A stretch of DNA of 52,111 nt from Acrasis kona (GCA_026419775.2 JAOPGA020001200.1:1-52111), one strand, 5' to 3'. Shown: positions 1 through 12,725, counted from the first letter of the stretch. Notes: generated by a model from the sequence alone, not told the origin. Made by a program: numbers and translations.

Positions 1-602
1 TTTAAATTTTTGTTTGACAATCCATTGATCGTCCTGCTTCTGCTTAAAACACTCTCGTCCAGATGAATGTCATCCCCCTTAAACCTTGTACCGAATTGTT
101 GGTCCAGCTTCATCCTCTTTACGAGATCTTCAGCTTCGTTTGCTGATTCCTTTCTTCTCCCCTGCCTATATTGTCTTTTTATTAGTTCCATGGAAAATTT
201 ACAAAAGTCGTCTGCAGGAGTCGTTGGTGTGGACGTGGGGGAAGGCAGGGGCGTATTAAACTGATATTGTGTATAAATGTTTGAAAGATTATAAGGGGTA
301 AATGGGGATTGGGATTGTTGCTGTTGGTCGATTGCATCAACAACAATGTATGGTACATCATGGCTTGGTTGTATAATGGGGTTATTTGGTTCATTATATT
401 GGATCATTTGTTCATTTTCTTGGCTATTTAGGTATTCCTCTGTAGATGGTGGGCTCTCGTCGAAGCTAAAGTCTTCGAGAAGGAGGTCTGACTTGTCCTC
501 GCTGACCACGAACATGTTTCCTTCTTTCGAGCTGCCCTGAAATAAATCGTCAAGGCCACAAATGTCATGCTCTTCTATAAAAAAATGATTTTCGAAATCC
601 AT
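1..602 (-). CDS. Unknown nuclear-type protein, 5' part only (runs off left edge)
   Basis: An ATG at 602..600 opens a frame that stays free of stops for 200 codons to the left edge of the window, so the C-terminus is missing. The N-terminal half is acidic and rich in Ser, Asp, Asn and Gln, with a short Gln run near residue 95 and a Ser/Thr/Pro stretch (PLPSPTSTPTTP) near residue 120. It is followed by a basic, predicted helical region with the motif KRQYRQGRRKE and then KRMK, which resembles a bipartite nuclear localisation signal. I recognise no catalytic domain. An acidic low-complexity N-terminus followed by a basic segment would fit a transcription or chromatin regulator, but that is inference. 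The long open frame in AT-rich DNA and the start just downstream of a short spacer support a real gene. Confidence 0.7.
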   Translation of the reverse strand, partial: MDFENHFFIEEHDICGLDDLFQGSSKEGNMFVVSEDKSDLLLEDFSFDESPPSTEEYLNSQENEQMIQYNEPNNPIIQPSHDVPYIVVDAIDQQQQSQSPFTPYNLSNIYTQYQFNTPLPSPTSTPTTPADDFCKFSMELIKRQYRQGRRKESANEAEDLVKRMKLDQQFGTRFKGDDIHLDESVLSRSRTINGLSNKNL

Positions 603-708
603 TGTTTTCTGTTTGTTTGGGTGTTTTGTGTGTTTGCTATATTGCAGTGTTCCATTCCAAATATGGTATCGAACATGATAATAATAGAATATAATAATAA
701 CTAACGAA

Positions 709-998
709 TTAATTCTTTCGGTTATAATTAATCTTTACAACAATTGAAATCAAATGTGTCGAAGAGTCAAACGATGAATCTCGAACTAATTGTGTATGCA
801 AATCCATAATATGTTGAGTACTGTCTGTATGTGACTTGTGCTCATTTCTGGCTTGATAATACCTATAATGATCTGCAAACGCCAAAACAGACATGCCATA
901 AGTGGTTGATGTTATTGACCAAATGCAATTGTTGCTCCCAACAAGTGAAGCTACGCTGGTGAAATTCAATTTAATCAATTTGGTGTTAAAAAAGACAT
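709..998 (-). CDS. Possible small protein, start unresolved
   Basis: A frame on the minus strand runs to a stop at 709 with a hydrophobic Ser/Val-rich N-terminal part and a polar, His-rich C-terminal part. The first in-frame ATG gives only 61 residues (from 894). A better-looking start, ATG at 998..996 (reading MSF), lies one frame off. It would become continuous with the rest if the A run at 988-993 had seven bases instead of six. That would give about 96 residues with one possible membrane or mitochondrial-targeting segment. No family is recognised. The length and the start problem keep confidence low. Confidence 0.3.
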
Positions 999-1031
999 AT
1001 TAAACTAGATGCATAACTGTGATGAAGTATA

Positions 1032-1541
1032 TTATTTATTCAAATTCCTCTTGGCACCAAACAGCAATAGCCTTGAGTAGATCTGATGGAGAGCTGTGGA
1101 CACGAAACCAACTTTTATCGGTAGACCAGAGCCAAATTTAAGCTCTCCATTATTCACTTTGAACCAAGTCGAGCCTTCAAAACCCTTGTAACTCCAGTGT
1201 AGAAGTACTTCATCCTGTGTTCTATTTACTACCTTCCAAATCAACACTTCATCCCCTACATTAAAGTTCGATTTTTTTATTTGCTCGTCTGATGTCTTAA
1301 CGTCTGCAATTATTTTAATGATGAATCTCTCCAATTTAAATAATGGAGACGTGTAAAATGCTTGAACTAATTTAAGAACGTCTACTTTTGTGTCTTTTTG
1401 TGCGAAGGGAATTGCGAATGAATCTTTGTACTCACTTTCTTGTCTATCGAGCATACCTTCAGCATCTATTAATTTAGAACGCGACAATATATACGCCACG
1501 GTGGCTGAGGCAATTGAGAAAGCTCCTAAAATCTTGTACAT
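1032..1541 (-). CDS. Membrane-anchored unknown, DUF2867-like
   Basis: A 169-residue protein begins at the ATG at 1541 (MYKILGAFSI). Residues about 4-20 form one hydrophobic segment, either a signal anchor or a mitochondrial inner-membrane anchor. The rest contains AFYTSPLFKLERFI, a later VGDEVLIWKVVNR and a C-terminal STALHQIYSRLLLFG. That order of motifs (Tyr-Thr-Ser-Pro...Leu-Glu-Arg, then a beta-rich 'GD..' strand, then a terminal helix) reminds me of the DUF2867 family of small beta-barrel-like proteins. The match is from memory and not certain. No function is known for that family. The g-t-g codon upstream is in frame but is not needed as a start. Confidence 0.6.
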   Translation of the reverse strand: MYKILGAFSIASATVAYILSRSKLIDAEGMLDRQESEYKDSFAIPFAQKDTKVDVLKLVQAFYTSPLFKLERFIIKIIADVKTSDEQIKKSNFNVGDEVLIWKVVNRTQDEVLLHWSYKGFEGSTWFKVNNGELKFGSGLPIKVGFVSTALHQIYSRLLLFGAKRNLNK

Positions 1542-1625
1542 TTTGTGGTGGTTCACAGACCTTTAATGTTGTTTCTTGTTTGTGGAAAACCTGCCACTAT
1601 TTTCCACCCTTTCTGATTGTAACAG

Positions 1626-2012
1626 ATGACATTTACAAAAAATGAGACTTCAAATATTTTTGATGATTGTTCAATTCCATCCCAGTTGAGTTCACTAGTG
1701 GAACTCAACAATATAAAAACAAAGTTGCACCTGCTGTCTAAAAAACACAAATTAAAACAACACAAGGTCCTTAACCTACAAGTTATCCCTCCTTGAGGCG
1801 GAAGTCACCCAACAACACTGGCTCCTCAATACTCATACATTGGCGTTGTGATTCTACTCATTGTGCTTTGTTGTTCATACACTGCACCTGTAGCTTTGCT
1901 CGTCTTTGTTCCTTCTACATTCCTGTACAGGAATGATCACACAGCAATTCTCAAGAAGATCTTATCGATAAAACCTACTGTATGGAGGGGTCTGCGTCAC
2001 CCTTCAACGTAG
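1626..2012 (+). CDS. Small double-hydrophobic-segment protein with an in-frame TGA
   Basis: From the ATG at 1626 one reading frame encodes a polar, Lys-rich N-terminus (MTFTKNETSN..., ending VIPP). It meets a TGA at 1794-1796 and then continues in the same frame for 71 codons to TAG at 2010-2012. The downstream part looks strongly protein-like: a hydrophobic stretch (YIGVVILLIVLCC), a second one (APVALLVFVPSTF) and a basic tail (LKKILSIKPTVWRGL). Three explanations are possible: an 81-nt GT..AG intron at 1724..1804 that keeps frame and removes the TGA (longer than most introns here), UGA decoded as selenocysteine or read through, or a decayed gene. No SECIS-like element was obvious downstream. 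The gene converges on the IleRS gene. Function unknown. Confidence 0.4.
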
Positions 2013-2081
2013 ACCCCACAAGTTCAAGAGAAAGGAGCAAAGAAATAAACAGAATTTTAATATTCATCAATAATTTCAAAA

Positions 2082-5130
<3,049 letters not shown>

Positions 5131-5156
5131 CTTGTTGTAATAAAAGAACACAAAAT

Positions 5157-5521
5157 ATGTTACATCTTGATGTTGGTTGACCTGCTTCCATTTCACCTTA
5201 CCAATTACGATACGTAGAGCCCGAAGATACACGTTCGGTGAGGTTTAAAGGAGGTGCAATTAATTTACCATCAGAGTTGACACACCTAACTGCCTCATAC
5301 GTGAGCTCCTACAAAACAGTGTATGGAGCTTGTGTGTGTGTGCTTCGCGACGAGAGATATTGGCTTCTCCAGAAAAAGACACGTTTAATATAAACTGTGA
5401 CGAAGTACAACTCAGTTTCCCAATGGTATATGAGCAGAATAGAGAACATCATGAGACAAGCAGAGTAGTATCAAAATCTGGGCATATTTTTTTAAAAAGA
5501 ACAAGAAGACATGCAAAATGA
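5157..5521 (+). CDS. Possible small four-exon protein, unknown
   Basis: A spliced model reads ATG at 5157, exon 5157..5175, intron 5176..5217, exon 5218..5382, intron 5383..5415, exon 5416..5464, intron 5465..5499 and exon 5500..5521. All introns are GT..AG and 33-42 nt. The product would be about 84 residues with a central stretch including LPSELTHLTASYVSSYKTV and a Cys-Val repeat (CVCV), followed by a helical, basic tail (SRIENIMRQAE). The start lies only 26 bp from the oppositely oriented IleRS start, which is tight for a divergent pair. No family is recognised. The coding look of exon 2 is the main support. Confidence 0.3.
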
Positions 5522-5606
5522 AAGTAGTGAGCGGAAGTACAACGTCCTTGATCAAACCTTTTTTTGGCACCATAAAGATTTCTCGTTTATCACCATTAAT
5601 GAGTAC

Positions 5607-5880
5607 CTAGTAGATATATTGTAATTGTAAGATGGATTGTGGAGCTACTTCTCTTGTTTGGATGTCGAGGAGATAAGGGAGAATCGAATCTGAAAGTAAA
5701 TCTGATTCAATGCAGTATTTCTGTCCATCCGCACATACATATTGCCTGTTATTTTTATAAAACAAAAGCATCCTGTCCTTTATAAACCGTGTGTTAAACC
5801 TAATCTCCTCCATTGTCATTGTACCATATGACAGCATTTTGTGTTTCATCAAAATACTTATAAAACAGTCTTTGTCCCAT
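5607..5880 (-). CDS. Possible small protein, unknown
   Basis: Two readings are possible. Unspliced, an ATG at 5849 gives 80 residues. With a 25-nt GT..AG intron (GTACAATGAC...GATTAG, about 5797..5821), an ATG at 5880 gives MGQRLFYKYFDETQNAVIW joined to FNTRFIKDRMLLFYKNN, about 81 residues. The second N-terminus looks more protein-like, but 25 nt would be shorter than any other intron in the window. The C-terminal half contains a Cys pair (VCADGQKYC). No family is recognised. The flanking spacers 5522-5606 and 5881-6072 contain nothing I can call. Confidence 0.33.
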
Positions 5881-6072
5881 CTTCACATTTCTTATACTGT
5901 GACTCATATTGCTACTTAACATAAGCACAGAAGCATGTAAAAATATCAACATTTAAAGTAACTACAACTCTGCAAAAGAAGGAGATATATCAGGTTGAGG
6001 TGGCAACAGAGATAATGGGATACTCACAGAAGGAAGAGCGCTCGAATAAAACAAAATCTATTTTATTTACAT

Positions 6073-6903
6073 TTATCTACGTGCTGCGATTTGCAACAAT
6101 CCGGCGATTAGATACAAGGCACCAGCAATGACCCACAACACACCAGCTTCGGTTTGGAATGATCTGCTGAAGAATGTTCTGAGGAAACTAGTCCATGCAA
6201 TGGCACCTAATAACAATAGAACTGAAGCGACGGTGTACATAACTGTTGCAATACCGTTCAAATATAAACTTGAGATCAAGCTCTTTGGTGCAACTTCGAA
6301 GGTGGTGGCTCCGTTAGTGCGGCTGGTCAAGTTGTTCATGTAGGTGTGGTACAAGTAAATACCATCCACAATGGCACCATAGTTTCTGAGGAGGAAGTAG
6401 GCAAGGATCAATGAAGAACCAATAATCCAAATAATAGTTCCGGCGTTGAAAGTGTCAAATCTGTCTGTGCCTGATAACCATAAAGCGGCACCAATAATCA
6501 TTAAAATGCTTCCCAAGAAGAAGGCAATACTACCAATAATGTTTAAAAAGTGATATGGTGTTCTTGAGTTCTTGTTTCCGAGGTCGAACCCTCCAATGAA
6601 GGCGAAAACTGATGCCATAGTGAAGAAGGAGAAGGCGATAATCCAGAGAACTCCGCTGGCGACGTAGTGGTATCCGAAGTCTGCCAAACTAATTGCAGCG
6701 CCAACTAGTAGTAGAACACCTCCAATGAACATGGATAGGCCCATAAGAGCACCCATAATTTGGGAGAGCACTTGAGACTTGGCTTCGACTGGTGCGGCGT
6801 AAGCAGTTTGAGTGACTGTTGTTTGAGTAACGGTGGATGCTCCTGGTCCGTTTAGAACTTTTGTTGGTACAGTTGTTGGTAATAGTGTGTTTGCTGTTGA
6901 CAT
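6073..6903 (-). CDS. Six-span membrane protein with three internal repeats
   Basis: A 276-residue protein starts at the ATG at 6903. Residues 1-47 are Thr-rich, polar and probably cytosolic. Hydrophobic segments lie at about 50-71, 84-104, 119-142, 155-172, 212-238 and 254-273. They form three similar pairs, each with a first helix ending in 'LLL-GA' and a second reading 'AG-LWII...'; compare GGVLLLVGAA...GVLWIIAFS, GSILMIIGAA...GTIIWIIGSS and ASVLLLLGAI...GVLWVIAGA. This threefold pattern suggests duplication of a helical hairpin and is reminiscent of YrhK-like modules, an identification I hold loosely. A transporter or scaffold role cannot be told apart. It shares an upstream spacer of about 360 bp with the divergent WASH gene. 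That spacer (6904-7260) shows no other gene. Confidence 0.85.
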   Translation of the reverse strand: MSTANTLLPTTVPTKVLNGPGASTVTQTTVTQTAYAAPVEAKSQVLSQIMGALMGLSMFIGGVLLLVGAAISLADFGYHYVASGVLWIIAFSFFTMASVFAFIGGFDLGNKNSRTPYHFLNIIGSIAFFLGSILMIIGAALWLSGTDRFDTFNAGTIIWIIGSSLILAYFLLRNYGAIVDGIYLYHTYMNNLTSRTNGATTFEVAPKSLISSLYLNGIATVMYTVASVLLLLGAIAWTSFLRTFFSRSFQTEAGVLWVIAGALYLIAGLLQIAARR

Positions 6904-7260
6904 GTTGTTGTGTTTTTTTTGTGTTGGTTTGTGAAAGTGGATTGCAGTTTTTAAAGAGGTCTAGAAGCTAAAAATAATAGTTAAAAATACTTTATTTCCT
7001 TTCTCAGAAGTAGGAAATAAATATACCAATTCCACTTTGCTGCGCTCATAAATTATATCAAAATCTTGCAGTCATGCCCTACAAAACAAAACCCTACTAG
7101 TTGTACTCATGAAAGCAATACGCAATATGGCACGCGTTTTCAATATAGAATAAAACTATCAGTGTACATCACAATAAAAGTTGTGGTTTTGATTGTAAAG
7201 TGAACTCCGGAGTATTTTTTGTAAGGAGGAGAAGAAGGAAGCTCCCACTTGGACTTGAAA

Positions 7261-8749
7261 ATGTACCAAATCTATGAGCTTCCGTCTGTGTATCAATACA
7301 ATCGTATTGAGACGATGAAACAAATGTTAGATTCAATACAACACCTTGAAAGCATTTCAGCAGACATATTCAATCGCATCTCTGAAAGAGTTGATCAACA
7401 CAAAGCAAGTATTCAATCGATTCAACAACGCACAAACTCTGCAAAAGAAAAAGTAAAGCAAGTAGCCAGTCGCAAGCAGGCAACAACTATATTCTCACCA
7501 ACATCGTACCCAGCTAGCAAACCAGACCTTGACTACATTCCAATCTTTGATAAACCAGGAAATCTCACAACGGCTTCATTCCACAAGTATTCCCCTGGAC
7601 CATCTCCACTCAAAAATGTATGCAACCACCCTTGTCATTTACTCTTACGTGTTCTAGTTCAAACTACCAAATCCCTTAGATTTTTATGAAGTCTCAACAG
7701 CAAGGGAAAGAAAAGTTCGCGCCAATGATGTCAAACCTGTCGGACTAGGAAAAGTTCCATCCATGGTCAAATCAATTTCAGGCCTCTTATTGTTCAACAC
7801 TGGAGAGAGCGTTTATGTAGACTACCCATTACACTCCGATCCACTTCTTGGAATAGAAATCAGCGAAGTAACCGGAAGTGGTGAGATTGATGGCCTCCTC
7901 GACGCTCCACCTGATTCATTATCAAACGGAGATCACATGCCTGACTCTTCATTACGTCCCAACCTTACCTTCCAACCCAAGATGGTTGACCTACCTAAAT
8001 TCAACCTACCAGCCAGTTTGGATCTACCAAACGTCATTGACGTGCCATGGATCCTTGATTTGGACACCAGCAAGAGCATCGCTCCAAGTTCACTCGATGT
8101 ATTAAATGCAACAGCAAGCAACCCATCAACACCTTCAACAACACAAAATGGAACATCAACCGCTCCACCTCCACCACCTCCACCCATGAACGGAATTCCA
8201 CCACCACCTCCACCGCCTCCAATGAGTGGTGTCCCGCCACCACCTCCACCCATGAACGGAGTTCCACCTCCGCCACCTCCACCAATGAACGCTCCGTTAA
8301 CATCACCACCCGCTCCCACAAGTCCACAACCAGACGAACCGACACCATCAGCAGACAAGGGAGGTTTATTGGAATCCATCAGAAACTTTAACAAGAACAA
8401 ATTAAACAAGAACAAAGAAGTAAGTAAGAAGAAACAAAAGGAAAAGGCGCCTGCTGAGACTGGCGGTGACTTTATGAGCGATCTGTTCCAAAAGATTCAA
8501 TTCAGAAGGAAAGCCATCCAGGGAGGAAGAGGAAATGCTGAGGACGATCATAATAAGAATAGTAACGAGGAGAAACCTGCTGTAATAAAGGCGCCTGCAC
8601 CAATTAAGAGGAGTGCTTCTATTGCGGAAAGTCCGGTGCCTGTTGGGGAGGCTAGTCCTGAGAAGACACCTGCACCGCCAATGATGAATATGAGGTTGTT
8701 GGAGGAGAAGGAAGACGAAGACGTTGGGTCTTGGGACTCTGATGATTAA
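7261..8749 (+). CDS. WASHC1: WASH complex subunit 1 (Arp2/3 activator)
   Basis: Nucleation-promoting factor of the endosomal WASH complex. Exons 7261..7617 and 7658..8749 (40-nt intron) give 482 residues, close to the usual WASH length. The N-terminal WAHD1 region is recognisable: MYQIYELPS, DIFNRISERV, then ASRKQATTIFSPTSYPA. After the intron come NPLDFYEVST...KPVGLGKVP and ISGLLLFNTGES, the WASH tubulin-binding/linker signature. A poly-proline segment of three to four blocks (PPPPPPP separated by MNG/MSG) lies around residues 255-300. The C-terminal VCA module follows: a WH2-like LLESIRNFNKNKL, a central helix DLFQKIQFRRKAIQGG, and an acidic tail ending DEDVGSWDSDD with the conserved Trp. 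The start matches the conserved family N-terminus; an in-frame TTG four codons upstream was rejected. Confidence 0.95.
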
Positions 8750-10191
8750 AAAATGATTTTTATTAATGGTAGTTTGTTTGTTAACAAGTTTATTGTCTTC
8801 TGGTCCAGATTACATGATTTTAAATTGATCGTTTCAATGTGTGTCATGGCATGATGTTGTTGATGTTGTGTTAGTTGATCGTTGATTATGTCGTTGTCTA
8901 GTTTGCAGGAGGAGTAGTCTATAATGGACCATTCTTTGTATTGGTTGGATAGTATTCTACATAATGACTCCGTGCTTGCCTGAGTCTCACTCACACTCAA
9001 CTGTTGGATGCGTTGTAATCCGATGATGTGAAAAATAGATTTGTCTGTCACATTGCTGCAATGTGCCAAACTTAATTGTACCATGTTCGAACAATTCTCT
9101 GCAACCTTCTCAACTGCTGTATCATCTAATAGAGTGCATCCTGCAAGATCAAGCTGTTCTAGCAGTCTACAATGCTGTGACAACTGTATAATCACGTCGC
9201 TAGTCAAGTTACGGCACTTTGATAACATTAATGTCTTCAGATGTGTAAACTGCACTACTCTGGTGAAACACTCATTTGTCAAGTTTGACAACCAATTTAA
9301 ATTTAGAGATTCTACCAAAGGAAGATTTAAATTACTAATGCCAATATCAGTAATTTTCTTACATTGCCATAATTGCAAAGAATTAATATTTTTATTAAAA
9401 GAAATTGATTTCAAAGAATCATCAGTTAAATTTACACAACATGATAAGTTGAGGTGCCTTAAAGAATCTTGTGTAGATTTCATTACAGACGAAATTGATA
9501 AATCTGAAATTTGAATACAACCCCATAAATTTAATTTTACCAAATGAACATTATTTGAGCACAATCGAACAAGTTGGTCGTCTGTAAGCGAAATCCATTT
9601 GCTAAGATTTAGAAATTTGATGCATTTACAAAACTTTAATACACCCAAGACGTTCGTGTTACTGCCACAACTTAAGCTTAGGTCAACATAATTTGCATTG
9701 CTCAGAAAAATGTAATCCATTTCTGGGAATAAAAGTTTTGAATTCGAAATCTCAAAAGTTTTTACTGATGGAGTTTTAATTTGATGGAGAAAGTCAAGAA
9801 GCATGTTTTTGCAAGAATGAATTCTAATGTTTTCTAACACATTATTCTCGCACAATTCAACGCTGCGCAGCTGATGTAAAAACCTGAGGCTAATGCTCTT
9901 CAAATGTGGGGACGTTACTTTTACATTAACAACATTCGTCCTGATTAGTTCCAATCTCACCAACTGTGAAAAGTATAGCGTCGACACGACCAAATCAACA
10001 TCATGCATGATTACATTTAGAGGTTGTTTGTCCAATTCATTGCTTTGATATCTAGTTTCGTTCTCAACAAACAAAGTCTTGCTGCTGGCCAAAACCAAAT
10101 TCCAACATCTACAAACCAACATGCATTGTGTGCGGGTATTTCCGTCCATAAAATCAAACAAATTTCGCAAACACGCACTGTGGGTGTTCAT
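8746..10191 (-). CDS. F-box-like leucine-rich repeat protein
   Basis: A 481-residue protein starts at the ATG at 10191. Residues about 1-45 (CLRNLFDFMD...CMLVCRCWN) fit a short F-box, the motif that binds SKP1 in SCF ubiquitin ligases. The remainder consists of Cys-containing leucine-rich repeats of the AMN1/FBXL type, for example LVKLNLWGCIQISDLSI, LRHLNLSCCVNLTDDSL and LLEQLDLAGCTLLDDTA. A substrate-receptor role in an SCF complex is inferred from this architecture; the substrate is unknown. The gene is convergent with WASH. The two stop codons overlap in the palindrome TTAA at 8746-8749. The cyclin gene lies upstream on the same strand, 85 bp from its start. Confidence 0.88.
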   Translation of the reverse strand: MNTHSACLRNLFDFMDGNTRTQCMLVCRCWNLVLASSKTLFVENETRYQSNELDKQPLNVIMHDVDLVVSTLYFSQLVRLELIRTNVVNVKVTSPHLKSISLRFLHQLRSVELCENNVLENIRIHSCKNMLLDFLHQIKTPSVKTFEISNSKLLFPEMDYIFLSNANYVDLSLSCGSNTNVLGVLKFCKCIKFLNLSKWISLTDDQLVRLCSNNVHLVKLNLWGCIQISDLSISSVMKSTQDSLRHLNLSCCVNLTDDSLKSISFNKNINSLQLWQCKKITDIGISNLNLPLVESLNLNWLSNLTNECFTRVVQFTHLKTLMLSKCRNLTSDVIIQLSQHCRLLEQLDLAGCTLLDDTAVEKVAENCSNMVQLSLAHCSNVTDKSIFHIIGLQRIQQLSVSETQASTESLCRILSNQYKEWSIIDYSSCKLDNDIINDQLTQHQQHHAMTHIETINLKSCNLDQKTINLLTNKLPLIKIIF

Positions 10192-10276
10192 CCCGATCAA
10201 CAACAACTCAAGTTGACAAGCAATAAAGATAAAAAAAATTTAATAAAAAATAAATCCCAGAGACTTCAACACACTT

Positions 10277-11647
10277 TCACATAACATCCAAGTTTGGATA
10301 AGTGTTTGGTGCCTCTAATTTGCTGACCTCCATGTATTTTGTTCTTGCGTACTTGTTCTTCACCGCTGTAAGATTGCTTGTGGGAACTAGACGGAATATT
10401 TTCAACAACTCTCGGCTACACGCCATGAGTTCTGGACCAATAAATCCGGTCTGCATACGCATGTGTTCGCTCCAACATTTCCTTCCTAGAGTATGTAACG
10501 CGACCACAACACTCGCCGCTGCTATAGCAGAAGGTGTATAGTGTAAAAAGTCGTACTCTTGCAGACTTAACTCACAAATAAAGGAGGCAAGGTTGAAGAC
10601 AAGAGGATCATAGTCAGGATTTACATGACAGAAACGATGAAGAAAATCAACACTAGTAATAACAGTTAAATTAAAATCAAGAATCCCCAATATCGAGGAT
10701 TCCATTTCTAATAATTCCTCCTTTGGGTAGGTACTATCCGTAATGAATACAAATTCGTCCACGTTTGGTGGATCCAACTCGTGGTACTTGGCAGCAATGA
10801 ACAGCGAAGTGATTCCTACTTCCTGGAGCTTTCTTCTGTGAATGGGCTGCTTGCTCAAAGTGCGATCTACAACGTTGACGGCCAAAAACAATGTTTCCGC
10901 CGAGAGCTTGTACTCTTGACACACTTCGTTCAGCCAATCAATCAGAATTCCTCTCATCGGTTCGCTTACGTCGACTTGAATCTCTGATAAATAGTGACAA
11001 TTGGGCTGGTGGTTCGTCTCCGAATTTCTTAGATGACGATAAATGTCCAGAGATAAATCGTATTCTTCATATAATCTTTCAATGACCAAGCCGTCGACTG
11101 CCTTCATTGCGTTGGCAACTTCGGCTTGATCCCTGTCTAATTCAAAGCAGTCGACAGCATCTTCGTCCATTTCAGAGCTACTATTAGGTAGATCTGGGAT
11201 CGGAGCTGTCTTGGGCTTATTCAATGAACCAGTGATGGGGTAGCTGTGTACAGATGGGGCTTGTATTAAGCCGAAGGGATATTGTTGGTTGGTCTGGAAA
11301 GACCTGGCCTATGTGTGTGTTAGGGCAAAAGAACAACCAAACTCTCTTACTTGAGATGATACAACTTGGTTATTTTTTATAACGAAGCTCGTGGCTCTTG
11401 AGGGTTGTGGATTCCAGTGGTTTACCTTATTGGTTACTTCATGTAGAACGGCTCTTTGAGTGTTGTATGGATGATATTGCTTAGTAATCAATGGTTGCTT
11501 GTGGTGCTGTTGTGACAACAAGCTGGAAGGGGCATTACGCGTCCCGTTCCTTGAGGCAGACCTGGATGTTCCTTGTTGGGGGAAAAGTTGGTAATTTTCG
11601 TCTTGAATGGGGGCATTGTGTATGCCGATATGGGAGTGTGGGTTCAT
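10277..11647 (-). CDS. Mitotic cyclin, A/B type
   Basis: A cyclin-dependent kinase activator of 442 residues from exons 11647..11351 and 11308..10277 (42-nt intron 11309..11350). The N-terminus is low-complexity and contains a perfect destruction box, RAVLHEVTN (RxxLxxxxN, residues 65-73), which directs APC/C-dependent degradation at mitosis. Two cyclin folds follow. The first begins at MRGILIDWLNEV and carries FLAVNVVDRTLS and the LQEVGITSLFIAAKYHE helix. The second begins near YDPLVFNLASFICE. This sequence signature fits A/B cyclins rather than D or C/T types. The start at 11647 gives the best Met; upstream in-frame codons are TTG and GTG only. An inverted CCAAT box lies at 11703-11710, about 60 bp upstream, as in many mitotic cyclin promoters. 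Confidence 0.92.
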
Positions 11648-11732
11648 TTTGATGTGTGCTAGTTCGGTATGCAAGAGGTATGTTTGGTATGTTCTTATTC
11701 AATGACCAATCAGGGTTGTATCTGTTCACCGA

Positions 11733-12200
11733 CTAGACACAACAAACAAAGCAATGAGTAGATTTCTTTAGTATTGTTTGACAGTACACTGTTTGGCTTG
11801 GTACTTGTGTTTTTAAAAAATTCTTCTCTAGTTCCCAAAATAAACAGGTTGACTTTGAATCTTTTTTGTCTGCGAACCATATTGCTTCCCTCTCATACGT
11901 TAGTCCCCGTTGACGGACCAAAAATGAGATTATATTGCTTTGAATACGCCATTTTAGGTTAATACCTAGTTTTGACGCAAAACTACAACAGTTGCGAACC
12001 ATCTAATTTTGTTATCTCAATATCTTATAGACCAAACCTCGAGAATCAAATAAGCGAACAGGCAAATCTGAGATGGAATTGAGAAACTTATCCATAGGAT
12101 GCAAGCTTCGCCATACAAGTAGACATTGACATTTTATTCTGTCCCAACATGGATATACAATTATAGTCGTTTGAATATCAACATAGTCCATTTTACCCAT
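11733..12200 (-). CDS. Small two-exon unknown protein
   Basis: ATG at 12200, exon 12200..12033, a 30-nt GT..AG intron at 12003..12032, then exon 12002..11733, giving 145 residues in one frame. The exon 1 product reads MGKMDYVDIQTTIIVYPCWD and contains WRSLHPMDKFLNSISDLPV, which looks like genuine protein. Exon 2 is Lys/Ser/Cys-rich (WFADKKDSKS, CLFWELEKNF) and ends in CFVCCV. No family is recognised. The helical LPVRLFDSRG segment is only vaguely F-box-like. The gene lies upstream of the cyclin on the same strand. Confidence 0.42.
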
Positions 12201-12725
12201 CTGTTACATAACAGGACCACTTAGGTCAAAAGTTGATGTAGGTTTGGTTTGAAATTTTATCTGGTTGTGCATGGTGTAAATAATCAATCACTATTTACTG
12301 TTGTTATCAATAAGAATGGATCCACATTGTATGGTTTTTTGATATCTAATTTCACGATAACTTAACCAACAGAACGAAACATTAAACAGAATTCAACTTA
12401 TTTAAATTACAATGGGCAAGCAGAATCTTTAAAAAGTCCTATTGTTGAACTACAAAGTTAGTGTCTATCGACCAAGGTGGAGATGGAATTTGTCCCTACC
12501 ATTCCACTTTACTGCTGTCAGTAGCTGGTCTTTTGTTATTTCATCTCATTGACATACGTGCGACCTCTGTTTAGTATGTATGTCACGTGGTACTACATAC
12601 ATGCTTTCTACACCATCAAAATCAACTTCGACGTTGTTGGGATAAAAAAATACTATCATCTAACAAAATAGTTAAAGAAAAATGTACACGTTTATTAATG
12701 TTCTATCGATTCAATCATAGAACAC
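12201..12725 (-). other. Spacer without a recognisable gene
   Basis: About 525 bp between the small two-exon gene and the BTB gene. I find no open frame of convincing length or composition on either strand and no tRNA-like fold. AT-rich with a short imperfect TGGAAT...ATTCCA inverted pair near 12485-12507. Confidence 0.5.

Noticed and set aside
1794-1796. Selenocysteine codon as the firm explanation of the in-frame TGA
   Set aside because: No SECIS-like structure was seen downstream and the context lacks a CxxU motif; kept only as one of three possibilities.
7933-8415. Gly/Val-rich minus-strand frame opposite WASH
   Set aside because: It is the antisense of the poly-proline codons; no ATG-supported or domain evidence.
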